Shown here one piece after another: positions 34,226 through 42,982 of a stretch of 64,000 nt of DNA (the stretch's first letter is position 1; each line of letters opens with the position of its first letter). The DNA lies in contig NZ_JAINFJ010000008.1 in assembly GCF_019966595.1 (NCBI RefSeq), positions 124,001 through 188,000 of the forward strand. The letters are read 5' to 3'. Position numbers and translations under genes: made by a program. Source of the stretch: Oricola indica (lineage in GTDB: Bacteria > Pseudomonadota > Alphaproteobacteria > Rhizobiales > Rhizobiaceae). A model generated the notes under the pieces. It was not told the DNA's origin. It searched no databases and worked only from the letters and a program-made list of their open reading frames with translations.

Positions 34226-35110
34226 TCAGGCGCCGCGCTTGAATTCATAAGGCTTGTCGAAAACCACGTTCGCGCCGTACCTGCCTGCGATCACGGGCAG
34301 GGACATCCGACCGACACCGGCCACATCGATGGTCACCGTGTCGCCGGGATTGATCGGCCCGACGCCTGCGGGCGTACCGGTGGCGATGATGTCGCCGGGA
34401 TACAGCGTCATGGCGGAAGCGGCGATCGCCACCATGTTCGGCATGTCAACGATCAGGTCGCGGCTGTTGGCGTGCTGGCGCAATTCATCGTTCACCCACA
34501 GCCGCATCTCGATGTCGGACGGATCGGCGATCTCGTCGCGGGTCACAATCCACGGGCCGATCGGCGTGAACGTGTCGTAGGACTTGCGCATTACGCGCTC
34601 CTCCTTGCCGCGAACGGTGATGTCCATCAGGCAGGCGAAGCCGAAGACGTGATCCATCGCTTCCTCGACCGGAATACCGCGGCATTCCTTGCCGATGACC
34701 AGGCCGATCTCGCATTCGTGGTGGAATTCGCGCCCATCGATGTTGGGCGTTTCGATGGCATCGGCCGGACCGATGATCGAGGAATTTGCCTTCAGGAAGA
34801 AACCCTGAATATTGGCGAGCCCGGTTGAGGTCATCTCGCGGGCGTGATCGTGATAATTGACCGGATAGGCGATCAGCTTGTTGGGCCAGGGGACCGGTGT
34901 CTCGAGCCTGACCTCGTCCAGTGACTTGGCCGGGCGGCTCGCGACGGCCTCCTCGAGGGGGCCGCGCAGGCGATCGAATTCCGCAATCATGCGAAGCGGT
35001 CCAACCGGCGGCCATTCTCCGGACTCTACGCCGGCCAAGTCGGTCACGTCGGTAATCCCGGCCTCGGTGACAATTCCGATCCTGCCTCCGTCAAATCGCG
35101 CAATTTTCAT
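34226..35110 (-). CDS. fumarylacetoacetate hydrolase-family protein (fumarylpyruvate hydrolase)
   Basis: A 294-residue protein; ATG at 35110 follows AGGAGACAGG. The FAH fold is evident from LIAYPVNYHDHAREM near residue 83, the metal-binding HHECEIGLVIGKEC near 123-136, FGFACLMDITVRGKE near 153 and GDIIATGTPAGVGPINPGDT near 240. In gentisate pathways this family hydrolyses fumarylpyruvate to fumarate and pyruvate. No maleylpyruvate isomerase is in the cluster, so the enzyme may instead act on maleylpyruvate directly, or an isomerase is encoded elsewhere. First gene of the leftward gentisate operon. Confidence 0.87.
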   Translation of the reverse strand: MKIARFDGGRIGIVTEAGITDVTDLAGVESGEWPPVGPLRMIAEFDRLRGPLEEAVASRPAKSLDEVRLETPVPWPNKLIAYPVNYHDHAREMTSTGLANIQGFFLKANSSIIGPADAIETPNIDGREFHHECEIGLVIGKECRGIPVEEAMDHVFGFACLMDITVRGKEERVMRKSYDTFTPIGPWIVTRDEIADPSDIEMRLWVNDELRQHANSRDLIVDMPNMVAIAASAMTLYPGDIIATGTPAGVGPINPGDTVTIDVAGVGRMSLPVIAGRYGANVVFDKPYEFKRGA

Positions 35111-35415
35111 GTCTGTCCTGTCTCCTTGCATGTATCGGCAAACCATCGGCTCGCACGGTTGCGAGAGATTAGGAGGCAGAGCGCATCGTAAAAATAGATG
35201 GAATGGAGATTGATCCCATCGCACATCGGGATGGATTGGAAAGCCGTTCCATTGGAAATAATCGTTCTATTCCAATAAGAAACGCCGCATTCCGTACGTT
35301 CGTTCGAATTTCACAGCCGCGCTTGACACGCAGGGTGGCGCGGCATTATGCATATTATCAGCTAAACTGAGAAAATAGCAGCATATCTGATTATATCACC
35401 CATAGGGAGAGACGC
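35111..35415. promoter_or_regulatory. divergent control region of the aromatic operons
   Basis: The 305-nt gap separates the gentisate operon from the hydroxycinnamoyl-CoA lyase gene. It is conspicuously AT-rich compared with its surroundings, especially 35245-35400. TCAG-CTAAA-CTGA (35358-35370) is an inverted repeat, and GCATAT occurs twice (about 35350 and 35391). A ribosome site (AGGGAGAG) precedes the ATG at 35416. No gene is seen. Confidence 0.45.
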
Positions 35416-36258
35416 ATGGCAAAGACTGCGGAAGGTGTTCCGGGCGGCAAGAACGTCACGGTGGAATTCGAGGATGGTATCGCGTGGGTCCGGCTGAACC
35501 GGCCCGAAAAACGCAACGCGATGAGCCTGGAACTCGGCTATGAGATGAACGAGGTCATGGACGCGCTGGAGCTGGACGAGCGTTGCGGCGTCTTTGTCCT
35601 GACCGGCGAGGGCGAAGCTTTCTCCGCTGGCATGGATTTGAAGGGGTTCTTCCGTGAAACCGACGGCATGTCGGATCTTCATCGCAAGCGGGCCTACCGC
35701 GTGAACCGCGACTGGCAGTGGCGGCGGCTGATGATGTACGGAAAGCCGACCATCGCCATGGTCAATGGCTGGTGTTTCGGCGGGGCGTTCACGCCGCTGA
35801 TCTGCTGCGATCTCGCCATCGCGTCCGAAGATGCGGTTTTCGGCCTGTCGGAGGTCAACTGGGGGATCATCCCGGGCGGGGTGGTGCCGAAAGCGGTGCA
35901 GACGCTGGTGAACGACCGTCAGGCGCTCTACTACATGATGACCGGCGAGACATTCAAAGGCGCCAAGGCTGCGGAACTCGGGCTTGTGAACGAAGCCGTT
36001 CCGGCCGACCGGCTGACGGAGCGGACCAGAGAGTTGGCCAAGGTGCTTTTGGGCAAGAATCCGCTGGTGCTGCGCAATACCAAACTGTCCTATCGCTACA
36101 TCCAGGAGATGTCGTGGGAGGAAGCGGGTGAATATCTGATGGCCAAGGGCGACCAGACGACCTTTATGGATCCGGAGAAAGGCCGCACCGAGGGCATCAA
36201 GCAGTTCCTCGATGACAAGACCTACAAACCCGGCCTGGGCGCGTATTCGCGTTCGTGA
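35416..36258 (+). CDS. p-hydroxycinnamoyl-CoA hydratase/lyase
   Basis: A 280-residue crotonase. WVRLNRPEKRNAMSLEL lies near residue 25, the oxyanion loop is AFSAGMDLKGFF near 70, then MVNGWCFGGAFTPLICCDLA near 115. The catalytic glutamate lies in VFGLSEVNWGIIPGGVVP near 142, a segment typical of hydroxycinnamoyl-CoA hydratase-lyase. The enzyme hydrates feruloyl-, p-coumaroyl- or caffeoyl-CoA and then releases acetyl-CoA plus vanillin or hydroxybenzaldehyde. Known members need a para-hydroxyl group on the ring. The CoA ligase gene follows after a hairpin. Confidence 0.92.
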   Translation: MAKTAEGVPGGKNVTVEFEDGIAWVRLNRPEKRNAMSLELGYEMNEVMDALELDERCGVFVLTGEGEAFSAGMDLKGFFRETDGMSDLHRKRAYRVNRDWQWRRLMMYGKPTIAMVNGWCFGGAFTPLICCDLAIASEDAVFGLSEVNWGIIPGGVVPKAVQTLVNDRQALYYMMTGETFKGAKAAELGLVNEAVPADRLTERTRELAKVLLGKNPLVLRNTKLSYRYIQEMSWEEAGEYLMAKGDQTTFMDPEKGRTEGIKQFLDDKTYKPGLGAYSRS

Positions 36259-36271
36259 TCCGGGTGGCCGG

Positions 36272-36292
36272 GCCCCGCAGGTTAAGCGGGGC
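36272..36292 (+). terminator. intercistronic hairpin
   Basis: GCCCCGC (36272-36278) pairs perfectly with GCGGGGC (36286-36292) around a 7-nt loop. There is no U-tract, so it probably tunes expression between the lyase and the CoA ligase rather than ending transcription. Confidence 0.45.
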
Positions 36293-36342
36293 TTGGCGGT
36301 CGGGTGATTTGCCCTCAGAGGTCGGATTCAGGGAGAAAGCTC

Positions 36343-38439
36343 ATGGATAGACGAGCCCCAATCGAGCGGCTGCTCAGGCCGCGATCCGTTGCGGTCGTTG
36401 GCGCGTCGGCGACCCGGAAGGCGTTGGCGAACAGCGTTCTCGACAATCTGGCACGCGCAAAGTTTGCTGGTGCGGTCCACGTCGTTCATCCGAAGGCATC
36501 CGAAATCGAAGGACGGAAGGCGGTACCGTCATTGGCCGAGCTGCCCGAGAACGTCGATTGTGTCGTGCTCGCGATTCCGGCTGCCGCCGTGCTGCAGGCC
36601 GTGCGTGATTGCGCGGCGCGCAAGGTCGGCGGCGTCATCGTTTTTTCCGCGGGCTTCGCGGAACTGGGCGAGGAAGGGCGCGCCGCACAGGACGAGATCC
36701 GCAGTATCGCCCGCGATGCGAATATGGCGGTCGAGGGGCCGAACTGCCTCGGCATGATGAATTTCGTCGATGGCATTCCGCTCACCTTCAGCGCGACCGA
36801 CCTCGTTCCGGTCACGGCGCCTGGTATTGGTATCGTCTCGCAGAGCGGGGCGATGGCCGTGGTCGTGCGCGGCGCCTTTCATGGCCGCAACCTGGCTGTC
36901 AGCTATGCGATATCGACCGGAAACGAGGCCGCCAACGGGATCGAGGACTTCCTCGAATTCCTGCTGGATGACGCAAGCACCCGCGTGATTGCGATGATCG
37001 GCGAACAGTTGCGCGACGCGCGGCGTTTTCTCGAACTCGCCGGCCGGGCGCGCGAGATCGGCAAGCCGATCATTCTTCTTCATCCGGGCAAGTCCGTCGC
37101 GGCCCGCGAAGCCGCGAAAACCCATACAGGCGCGATGGCAGGCGACAACGAGGTCATGCGCGCGATGGCGCGCGGCAAGGGCGTGACCGTCGTCGACACG
37201 CTTGAACAGCTTATCGACGTCACCGAGTTCGTTCAGCGCTTCGGTTTTCCGTCCGGATCGGGCCTGAGCGTGATCGGCGAGTCCGGTGCGCTCAGTGCGC
37301 ATCTACTGGACTATTGCGAGGAGCAGGGCGTTCCGTTGCCGTCCCCCGAGGGTGTGGTCGCCGAGCGGTTGGCCGCCATGGCTCCGGGCTTCATACAGCC
37401 AGCCAATCCGCTGGATCTGACCGCGCAGGCGATGACCAATCCCGATATCTACCGCCAGTCGCTCGACGCGATCGGCGCCGACGAGCGGGTCGGCGTGGCA
37501 ATGCTTGCGATCAGCCTGACGAGCCGGGCGATGGCGGAGCGCAAGATGCCCCCGCTCATCGATATCCTGCGCCGCCACGAGCGATCGAAGCCAATTATCT
37601 TTTCGATGGTCGGCGACGATGCCGATATCGGCAGCGATTACATTGCCGAACTCAGGTCACTCGGCATTCCGTTCTACCGTTCTCCCGAGCGGGCAGTGCG
37701 CGCCATTTCGGTGCTGTTGGCTGCAGAGCCGCAGCGCGATGATCGCGCACTGCCGTCGCCCGCTCCGGATTTTGGCGTCAGGCAGGGCATGTTGTCCGAG
37801 GCGGAGTCGAAGGAATTGCTGCGTGGCGCCGGCCTTCCCGTTCCCGAGTTTCGCATAGCGCAGACCGCCGACGAGGGCGTCCTCGCCGCGGAGGCGCTCG
37901 GCTATCCCGTCGTCATCAAGGTGCATTCCGCGCATCTGCCGCACAAGAGCGATGTCGGCGGGGTGGTTCTCGGACTTGCCGACGAGGCGGCGCTGCGCGC
38001 TGGCTGGCAACGCATGATGGACAATCTGGCGCGTAACGCACCCGATGCTCCGGTCGAGGGCGTTCTTGTCGAGAGAATGGCGAGAAAGGGCGTCGAACTC
38101 ATCGTTGGCGCGCGTAACGACCCGCAATGGGGCCCGGTCGTTCTCGTCGGTCTCGGCGGCGTTTACACGGAACTGTTCAAGGATCTGAAGTTGTTGCCGG
38201 CAACCAGCACGAAGGCGCAAGTGATTGAAGCGCTAGACCGGTTGAAGGGCGCACAGCTTCTGCAAGGCTATCGCGGCAGTGCCGTATGTGACCTGGAAGC
38301 GGTCGCGCAAGCCGTCTGCGGATTGGGAGACTTCGTCGCGCGATATCCGCGGGTGGCCGAAGTCGAGATCAACCCGCTCCTGGTCTATGGCGCGGGCGAG
38401 GGAACGCGCGCTCTCGATGCGCTTGTTCGCGTGGAATAG
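36343..38439 (+). CDS. NDP-forming-type acyl-CoA synthetase (probable hydroxycinnamate-CoA ligase)
   Basis: A 698-residue protein; ATG at 36343 has GGGAGAAAG upstream. The N-terminal CoA-binding domain shows RPRSVAVVGASATRKALANS near residue 10-29 and VEGPNCLGMMNF near 130. The ligase_CoA domain contains GIGIVSQSGAMAVVV near 160 and a phosphohistidine-type region. The ATP-grasp domain starts near 490 (ELLRGAGLPVPEF) with GYPVVIKVHSAHLPHKSDVG near 520. The subunit order is that of ADP-forming acetate-CoA ligases, a superfamily that also includes feruloyl-CoA synthetases. Operon position with hydroxycinnamoyl-CoA lyase implies activation of hydroxycinnamates (inference). Confidence 0.85.
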   Translation: MDRRAPIERLLRPRSVAVVGASATRKALANSVLDNLARAKFAGAVHVVHPKASEIEGRKAVPSLAELPENVDCVVLAIPAAAVLQAVRDCAARKVGGVIVFSAGFAELGEEGRAAQDEIRSIARDANMAVEGPNCLGMMNFVDGIPLTFSATDLVPVTAPGIGIVSQSGAMAVVVRGAFHGRNLAVSYAISTGNEAANGIEDFLEFLLDDASTRVIAMIGEQLRDARRFLELAGRAREIGKPIILLHPGKSVAAREAAKTHTGAMAGDNEVMRAMARGKGVTVVDTLEQLIDVTEFVQRFGFPSGSGLSVIGESGALSAHLLDYCEEQGVPLPSPEGVVAERLAAMAPGFIQPANPLDLTAQAMTNPDIYRQSLDAIGADERVGVAMLAISLTSRAMAERKMPPLIDILRRHERSKPIIFSMVGDDADIGSDYIAELRSLGIPFYRSPERAVRAISVLLAAEPQRDDRALPSPAPDFGVRQGMLSEAESKELLRGAGLPVPEFRIAQTADEGVLAAEALGYPVVIKVHSAHLPHKSDVGGVVLGLADEAALRAGWQRMMDNLARNAPDAPVEGVLVERMARKGVELIVGARNDPQWGPVVLVGLGGVYTELFKDLKLLPATSTKAQVIEALDRLKGAQLLQGYRGSAVCDLEAVAQAVCGLGDFVARYPRVAEVEINPLLVYGAGEGTRALDALVRVE

Positions 38440-38451
38440 GGAAAGAATATA

Positions 38452-39603
38452 ATGGATTTTGCGATCTCCGACGAACAGAAGATGCTCGTCGAGACGGTGG
38501 CCACGATCATGCAGCGCCATGCGTCCGCCGAGGAAATCGGACATTGGGATGCGGAACGCAGCTATCCCGAGGAGCTCTACAGTAAATGGGCCGAAGCGGG
38601 TCTGATCCAGTTGCCCTTTCCCGAAGAGTATGGCGGGCTCGGCGGCGATGCTTCCGACGTGGCTCTGCTCGTCGAGGAAATCTCGAAGCACAGCAGCGAT
38701 CTCTGCATGCCCTATTCGAGCGCGATTTTCTGCGGACTGAACATCCTGCGCAACGGCACCGAGGCGCAGAAACAACACTGGTTGCCGAAGATTCTGAGCG
38801 GGGAGCAGAAGATGCTGATCGGCATTTCCGAGCCCGGCGCGGGATCGGACGCGACAGCGATGACCACCCACGCCGTTCGCGAGGGCGACCACTACCGCAT
38901 TAACGGACAGAAGCTCTGGGTCACCGGAGCAGGCCTGAAGGACGCTATGCTCAGCGTCTATCTGAAAACCGACCGAACGGTTTCGCACCGGGAGGGAGTT
39001 TCGCTTTTCCTGATCGACAGCAAGGCGCCGGGCGTCAGGCTGCGCAAGCTCGACATGCTCGGGCGCCGGTGCAGCGGTACCTACGAGGTCTTCTTCACCG
39101 ACGCGCTGGTGCCCGCCGAAAACCTGATCGGCGGCGAGGGACATGGCTGGCAATGCCTGATGTCGGGCCTGCAATACGAACGCGCGGTTTCGGCGGCATC
39201 GAGTTGCGGCGGAGCGCAAGGCGTGGTCGATCTCGTCACCGCCTATGTGAAAGAACGCGTGCAGTTCGGCCGGCCGATCGGCACATTCCAGGCAATCGCC
39301 CACCGTATCGCGGACATGCAAACGCAGGTCGACGCCGCCAGGATGCTGACGTTACGGGCGATCTGGTTGTCGGGCTCCGGGGCGAACGCGCTGCGCGAGA
39401 TATCGGAGGCCAAGCTTTTTGCCTCTGAAACCTACGTGAAAGTGGCGGCCGAAGGGGTGCAGCTGATGGGCGCCTACGGGCTGAGCCGAGAATACGCCAT
39501 GGAGCGCCATTATCGCGACGCGCGCAGTGCTACGATCGCTGCGGGGACATCGGAGACCTTGCGCAATCTGATTGCGGCTCTGATGGGTCTTAAGTCGAAG
39601 TGA
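38452..39603 (+). CDS. acyl-CoA dehydrogenase family protein
   Basis: A 383-residue flavoprotein starting MDFAISDEQKMLVETVA. FAD- and substrate-binding signatures are ISEPGAGSDATAMTTHAV near residue 125, YRINGQKLWVTGAGLKD near 147, QYERAVSAASSCGGAQG near 240 and the C-terminal LMGAYGLSREYAMERHYRDA near 338. The catalytic glutamate position of the family falls close to the last segment. In this operon it could oxidise dihydro-hydroxycinnamoyl-CoA to hydroxycinnamoyl-CoA, letting the cell use phenylpropanoate side chains (inference). It starts 12 nt after the ligase stop. Confidence 0.9.
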   Translation: MDFAISDEQKMLVETVATIMQRHASAEEIGHWDAERSYPEELYSKWAEAGLIQLPFPEEYGGLGGDASDVALLVEEISKHSSDLCMPYSSAIFCGLNILRNGTEAQKQHWLPKILSGEQKMLIGISEPGAGSDATAMTTHAVREGDHYRINGQKLWVTGAGLKDAMLSVYLKTDRTVSHREGVSLFLIDSKAPGVRLRKLDMLGRRCSGTYEVFFTDALVPAENLIGGEGHGWQCLMSGLQYERAVSAASSCGGAQGVVDLVTAYVKERVQFGRPIGTFQAIAHRIADMQTQVDAARMLTLRAIWLSGSGANALREISEAKLFASETYVKVAAEGVQLMGAYGLSREYAMERHYRDARSATIAAGTSETLRNLIAALMGLKSK

Positions 39604-39640
39604 ACGCCTTCTTCCCTTGTTCTGAGGCAAGGAGGCCGTG

Positions 39641-39775
39641 ATGGGGATCGGCAATTTCAGTGACGGCTTGAGCCGCGATGCAGTGGCGCAGACAACTGAG
39701 CGCCGCTATTCAGTCGCGGAGGTTTCGAAGCGGCTCGGCGTGAGCCGCCACTCGCTCCATGCGCGGAAGCCTTGA
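39641..39775 (+). pseudogene. IS3-family transposase OrfA remnant
   Basis: A 44-codon frame starting MGIGNFSDGLSRDAVAQ and continuing RRYSVAEVSKRLGVSRHSL matches the start of IS3-type OrfA helix-turn-helix proteins (normally about 85-100 residues). It stops in HARKP, just after the recognition helix where an intact OrfA would continue WKKKF. No OrfB or inverted repeats are visible nearby. A good ribosome site (GGAGG) is retained. It is best read as the decayed end of an old insertion. Confidence 0.75.
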
Positions 39776-40103
39776 CGGCGAATGACGGCAAAGACCGCCA
39801 AGGGACCCCGCCAGAATCCACTGCTGTCAGATTGGCAGGCCCAGCGTAGCATCGTCGCTACGCGCTGAGAGCACTTATTCTTCACGACATGAATGACCAT
39901 GTGAGCATCGCGATTCGGCGATGCTTTGCCGATGGGGTCTTTGCAAACTGTCACTCTGGAATTCCGGAACAGAGATTTTTCGAAATTCAAAAGCGGATTC
40001 GGGGCCGAGTTGTCGTCTCAGTTTGGAGGCGCACCGGCTAATTCGCGGATAATTCGAAGCAGTCTGAAGGCGAAATTGGAAACGCAATTTCGCAAGGGGC
40101 GCT

Positions 40104-40137
40104 TGGCCGGCGAACCCGGATTCGAGCCGCGGCTGAC
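40104..40137 (-). other. tRNA-Gln-like 3' fragment
   Basis: Read on the minus strand, the segment ends with acceptor-type TTCGCCG, discriminator G and CCA. A T-arm with loop CTCGAAT and 4 of 5 paired stem bases precedes it. The sequence resembles the 3' half of an alphaproteobacterial tRNA-Gln. No matching 5' acceptor strand (CGGCGAA) is present at the right distance. It may be a decayed att site or tRNA relic lying between the IS3 remnant and tRNA-Glu. The gap 39776-40230 shows no other convincing feature. Confidence 0.35.
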
Positions 40138-40230
40138 AAACATCCGAACCGAAGGAATATGGGCGCTTTATCCGGTACCGAACAAAGACCGGACAGCGAA
40201 AAAGCCAATTCAGAAATCTGTTGAGAAAAC

Positions 40231-40306
40231 TGGCACGCCCAACGGGACTCGAACCCGTGTTTCCGCCGTGAAAGGGCGGCGTCCTAGACCGCTAGACGAT
40301 GGGCGC
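40231..40306 (-). tRNA. tRNA-Glu (anticodon TTC)
   Basis: A 76-nt gene including an encoded CCA. On the minus strand the acceptor stem is GCGCCCA pairing with TGGGCGT (G-T at the first pair). The D-arm closes with GTCT/GGAC. The anticodon stem CCGCC/GGCGG holds the loop CTTTCAC, giving anticodon TTC. The T-arm is ACGGG-TTCGAGT-CCCGT. All stems pair, so the gene looks intact. Confidence 0.95.
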
Positions 40307-40487
40307 GGATCAGGTCACGGGTCTATAGAAACATTCTTCGCGGTCCGCAAGCCCGATTGCCGCGCCTTTTCATGATTTTTTGCCACAAGCGGATGAAGGT
40401 CTGATTTCGCGTGGCTCATGACGGTTTTCCCGCACCGCAAGCCAAGCGAGAACGTGTGGAAAAATTCAGGAAATCAGGGAGTTGCGG

Positions 40488-41552
40488 CTATTTGCGGCGA
40501 CGGCAGCGCCAGTTCCAGTCGCGCTTCGGGCCGATATCGATATGGACGGATTGCGTGTGGCAATAGGTGCCCACGCCGCCGCGCCCCGGCATGTCGCGAA
40601 GATAGGACGCCAACTCGGTCTTGCTCACGCCTTCGATCTGGATATCGGCGGCCGAACAGTACATGTGCAACGAGTTCGACGCGCCGCTGGCTTTCTTGTT
40701 GCGCGAAGGCGAACGGAAGCCCGAAGTAACCACGACGCTGCGGCCGTAATGGCCCTCTACCTGCTTGAGCACCCGGACGAGGGCAGGCTTCAGGCAACTG
40801 ATATCCACCTTGTCGTGCTGGACACGCAAGCCATTCGGAGCGAGCCGCGCGAGGCCGGCGGCCGATGCGACGCGAATTGGCTTGTCGTTCTTGTCGGCGG
40901 ATGCGCCTGCAGAATTGTTGAGGCCGAGCGCGCGGTCACGGTCGACGCCGGGCAATGCTCCGGCGCTGGCGCTCGCGATGAGCGGACGGGCTTTCTTGTC
41001 CGGAGCGCTCCAGAGTTCGGCGGTGGCGCCGTTCTGTGAAACCGGTGCGGGCGGCACGACCGCTTTGCGGGCGCTGCCGTTGCGATTGGAAAACAGCGAG
41101 AGGAGGGCGCCGGTGCGCTTGGCTATGCCGGATACCGGTGGCCGAGGTGTCGTGTCGATCTGCGGTCCGGCAGCGGAATAAATCCGCGCCGTCGCGGCAT
41201 CCAGATTGTCGTCGCTTCCGCCGGGCGCGGCGGGAAATTCGTTGTTGGCCGTTGCCGGAACGGCGGTCGTCGATCCCGTCGTCAGCGGCTCGTCACCGGC
41301 ATAAGCCGCAACCGTCGTGGACTCTTCATCTCCAAGCGCTGCCGGCGGGGTGGCCGCTAATGCACCCTCGGCATCCATGCCCGAAAATGCCGCTTCGTCT
41401 GTGAAGGAGAAACCCTGGCCGGCCTGTGACGTGCTGATCGCGGACGGGTCGAGCGCCGATGCCATGCACCCGCTCAGGCTCGTGGCCGCAACCAGAATGG
41501 CCAGCCAACGAAGGCGCCTGCCGGTAAGGCTGTAAGCTGTGTTGCCGGTCAA
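40488..41552 (-). CDS. lipoprotein-like M15/DUF882 (YcbK-type) peptidase domain protein
   Basis: About 354 residues if it begins at the TTG at 41552, which has AAGGCGGG upstream; no ATG gives a sensible N-terminus. RRLRWLAILVAATSLSGC near residues 11-29 is a lipoprotein-type signal with lipobox LSGC. A long disordered alanine/proline/threonine-rich linker follows (about 35-230). The C-terminal domain carries SRNKKASGASNSLHMYCSAADIQI-type metal residues (H in SLHMY, D in AADI) and HTQSVHIDIG near 340, like peptidoglycan-linked DUF882/peptidase M15 proteins. It probably acts on cell-wall peptides in the envelope. Confidence 0.75.
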   Translation of the reverse strand: MTGNTAYSLTGRRLRWLAILVAATSLSGCMASALDPSAISTSQAGQGFSFTDEAAFSGMDAEGALAATPPAALGDEESTTVAAYAGDEPLTTGSTTAVPATANNEFPAAPGGSDDNLDAATARIYSAAGPQIDTTPRPPVSGIAKRTGALLSLFSNRNGSARKAVVPPAPVSQNGATAELWSAPDKKARPLIASASAGALPGVDRDRALGLNNSAGASADKNDKPIRVASAAGLARLAPNGLRVQHDKVDISCLKPALVRVLKQVEGHYGRSVVVTSGFRSPSRNKKASGASNSLHMYCSAADIQIEGVSKTELASYLRDMPGRGGVGTYCHTQSVHIDIGPKRDWNWRCRRRK

Positions 41553-41727
41553 TGTCCCGCCTTGTGTCCCCAAAACGCGTGCGATGTAGCTTGTAAGCCA
41601 CCATCGCGGTAAATGGAAGGTTACCCGAATACCGCATGATTCTACAAATGCACGCCTTAGCCCGCCATCTGCCGCTAGACGGCAAATCGGGCCAAAACGT
41701 GATTTGTCGCGAAAAACCGGTCGAAAC

Positions 41728-42168
41728 CTACCAGGATCCGGTGTTTTCCATCGATGCCCAGGGCTCTGCCTTCTCCAGCGCGTCGCCCTTCTGCAGCAGC
41801 TCGATCGAGATGCCGTCGGGCGAGCGGACAAAGGCCATGTGGCCATCGCGCGGCGGCCGGTTGATCGTGACGCCGCTTTTGGCGAGTTTCTCGCAAGTCT
41901 CGTAAATGTTGTCGACGGCATAGGCGAGGTGGCCGAAATTGCGCCCGCCCTCGTAGTCTTCCGGGTCCCAATTGTAGGTCAGTTCCACCATCGGGGCTCC
42001 CGAGGTTTCTGCCGCCTGCCTGTCGTCGGGCGCGGCGAGAAAGATCAGCGTGAACCGTCCGCCCTCGTTTTCGATGCGGCGCACTTCGACAAGGCCGAGC
42101 TTGTTGCAATAGAAGTCTAGCGACTCGTCGATGTCGCGCACGCGAACCATGGTGTGCAGATAGCGCAT
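41728..42168 (-). CDS. gloA: lactoylglutathione lyase (glyoxalase I)
   Basis: A 146-residue single-domain vicinal-oxygen-chelate protein. The metal ligands expected in GloA are visible: His at residue 6 in YLHTMVRV, Glu in MVELTYNW near 62, His in FGHLAYAV near 80 and Glu in ISIELLQKG near 126. [11 protein letters not shown] is the N-terminal family landmark. It isomerises the hemithioacetal of methylglyoxal and glutathione to lactoylglutathione in the cytoplasm. Length and motifs are complete. Confidence 0.95.
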   Translation of the reverse strand: MRYLHTMVRVRDIDESLDFYCNKLGLVEVRRIENEGGRFTLIFLAAPDDRQAAETSGAPMVELTYNWDPEDYEGGRNFGHLAYAVDNIYETCEKLAKSGVTINRPPRDGHMAFVRSPDGISIELLQKGDALEKAEPWASMENTGSW

Positions 42169-42372
42169 TGTGTTTGTCTCCGTTTTCCGTCCGGTTTTGT
42201 AGTGTCCGTATCGCTCGGCGCAAGGGGAGGAAGTGCCCGGTTCGCGCGGACGGAACCGAAAAAACGTAACGATGTGTGAAAAACCAAGTTTCTGCCTTGT
42301 GGTGATCGGACCTGCCGATGCTATCCTCCAAAAAGAGAATCAGTGTCGGTTATCGGGACAAAAGCGCTACTC

Positions 42373-42951
42373 ATGGGGGAAAAAGGATCATCGGCAGCTA
42401 GCCTTGGACGTGTCGCCGCACAATCCGAAAGCCCGGACGTTTTCGAGATTTCCGGCGCCATCAAGTGGTTCGACGTCGCCAAGGGTTTCGGCTTCATCGT
42501 CCCGGACCAGGAAGGTCTAGGCGACGTGATGCTGCATGTGACCTGCCTGCGTCGCGACGGGTATCAGACTGCTCTCGAAGGTGCGCGCATCGTCTGCGAG
42601 GCGCGCGTCGGCGACCGGGGCCTTCAGGCCTTCCATGTCGTGTCGATGGACAATTCCACCGCCGTGCATCCGGGCGAGTCCGAACAGAAGACCCATGTGC
42701 ACGTGACGCCGACGAGCGGGCTCGAGCGCGTGATCGTGAAGTGGTTCAACCGCACAAAGGGGTTTGGCTTCGTCACGCGCGGCGAGGGCACCGAGGACAT
42801 CTTCGTCCACATGGAAACCCTGCGCCGCTTCGGTCTGACCGAATTGCGCGCCGGACAGGTGGTCATCGTCCGGTTCGGCAATGGCGACAAGGGTCTCATG
42901 GCGGCGGAGATTTATCCCGATCTCGGCACACAAATGCCATCTCCGCATTGA
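42373..42951 (+). CDS. double cold-shock-domain protein
   Basis: A 192-residue protein with two cold-shock domains. The first begins [18 protein letters not shown] (about residues 28-45) and the second [18 protein letters not shown] (about 118-135); both keep the RNP-1 core KGFGF and, in the second, FVHMETLRR-type RNP-2 surroundings. The linker between domains is polar. Double-domain CSPs of this size are typical of Hyphomicrobiales. The likely role is single-stranded nucleic-acid binding. A GTG at 42343 is an alternative start. Confidence 0.88.
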   Translation: MGEKGSSAASLGRVAAQSESPDVFEISGAIKWFDVAKGFGFIVPDQEGLGDVMLHVTCLRRDGYQTALEGARIVCEARVGDRGLQAFHVVSMDNSTAVHPGESEQKTHVHVTPTSGLERVIVKWFNRTKGFGFVTRGEGTEDIFVHMETLRRFGLTELRAGQVVIVRFGNGDKGLMAAEIYPDLGTQMPSPH

Positions 42952-42982
42952 TGAATAGCGCCGGTTGAACGGACCGGATGTC

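Noticed and set aside
39706-39990. A 94-codon minus-strand frame over the IS3 remnant
   Set aside because: No domain or ribosome site; the plus strand carries the recognisable OrfA start.
39926-40375. A 149-codon plus-strand frame over tRNA-Glu containing GEPGFEPRLT
   Set aside because: It is a reading of the tRNA gene and of the tRNA-like fragment on the opposite strand, a known artefact type.
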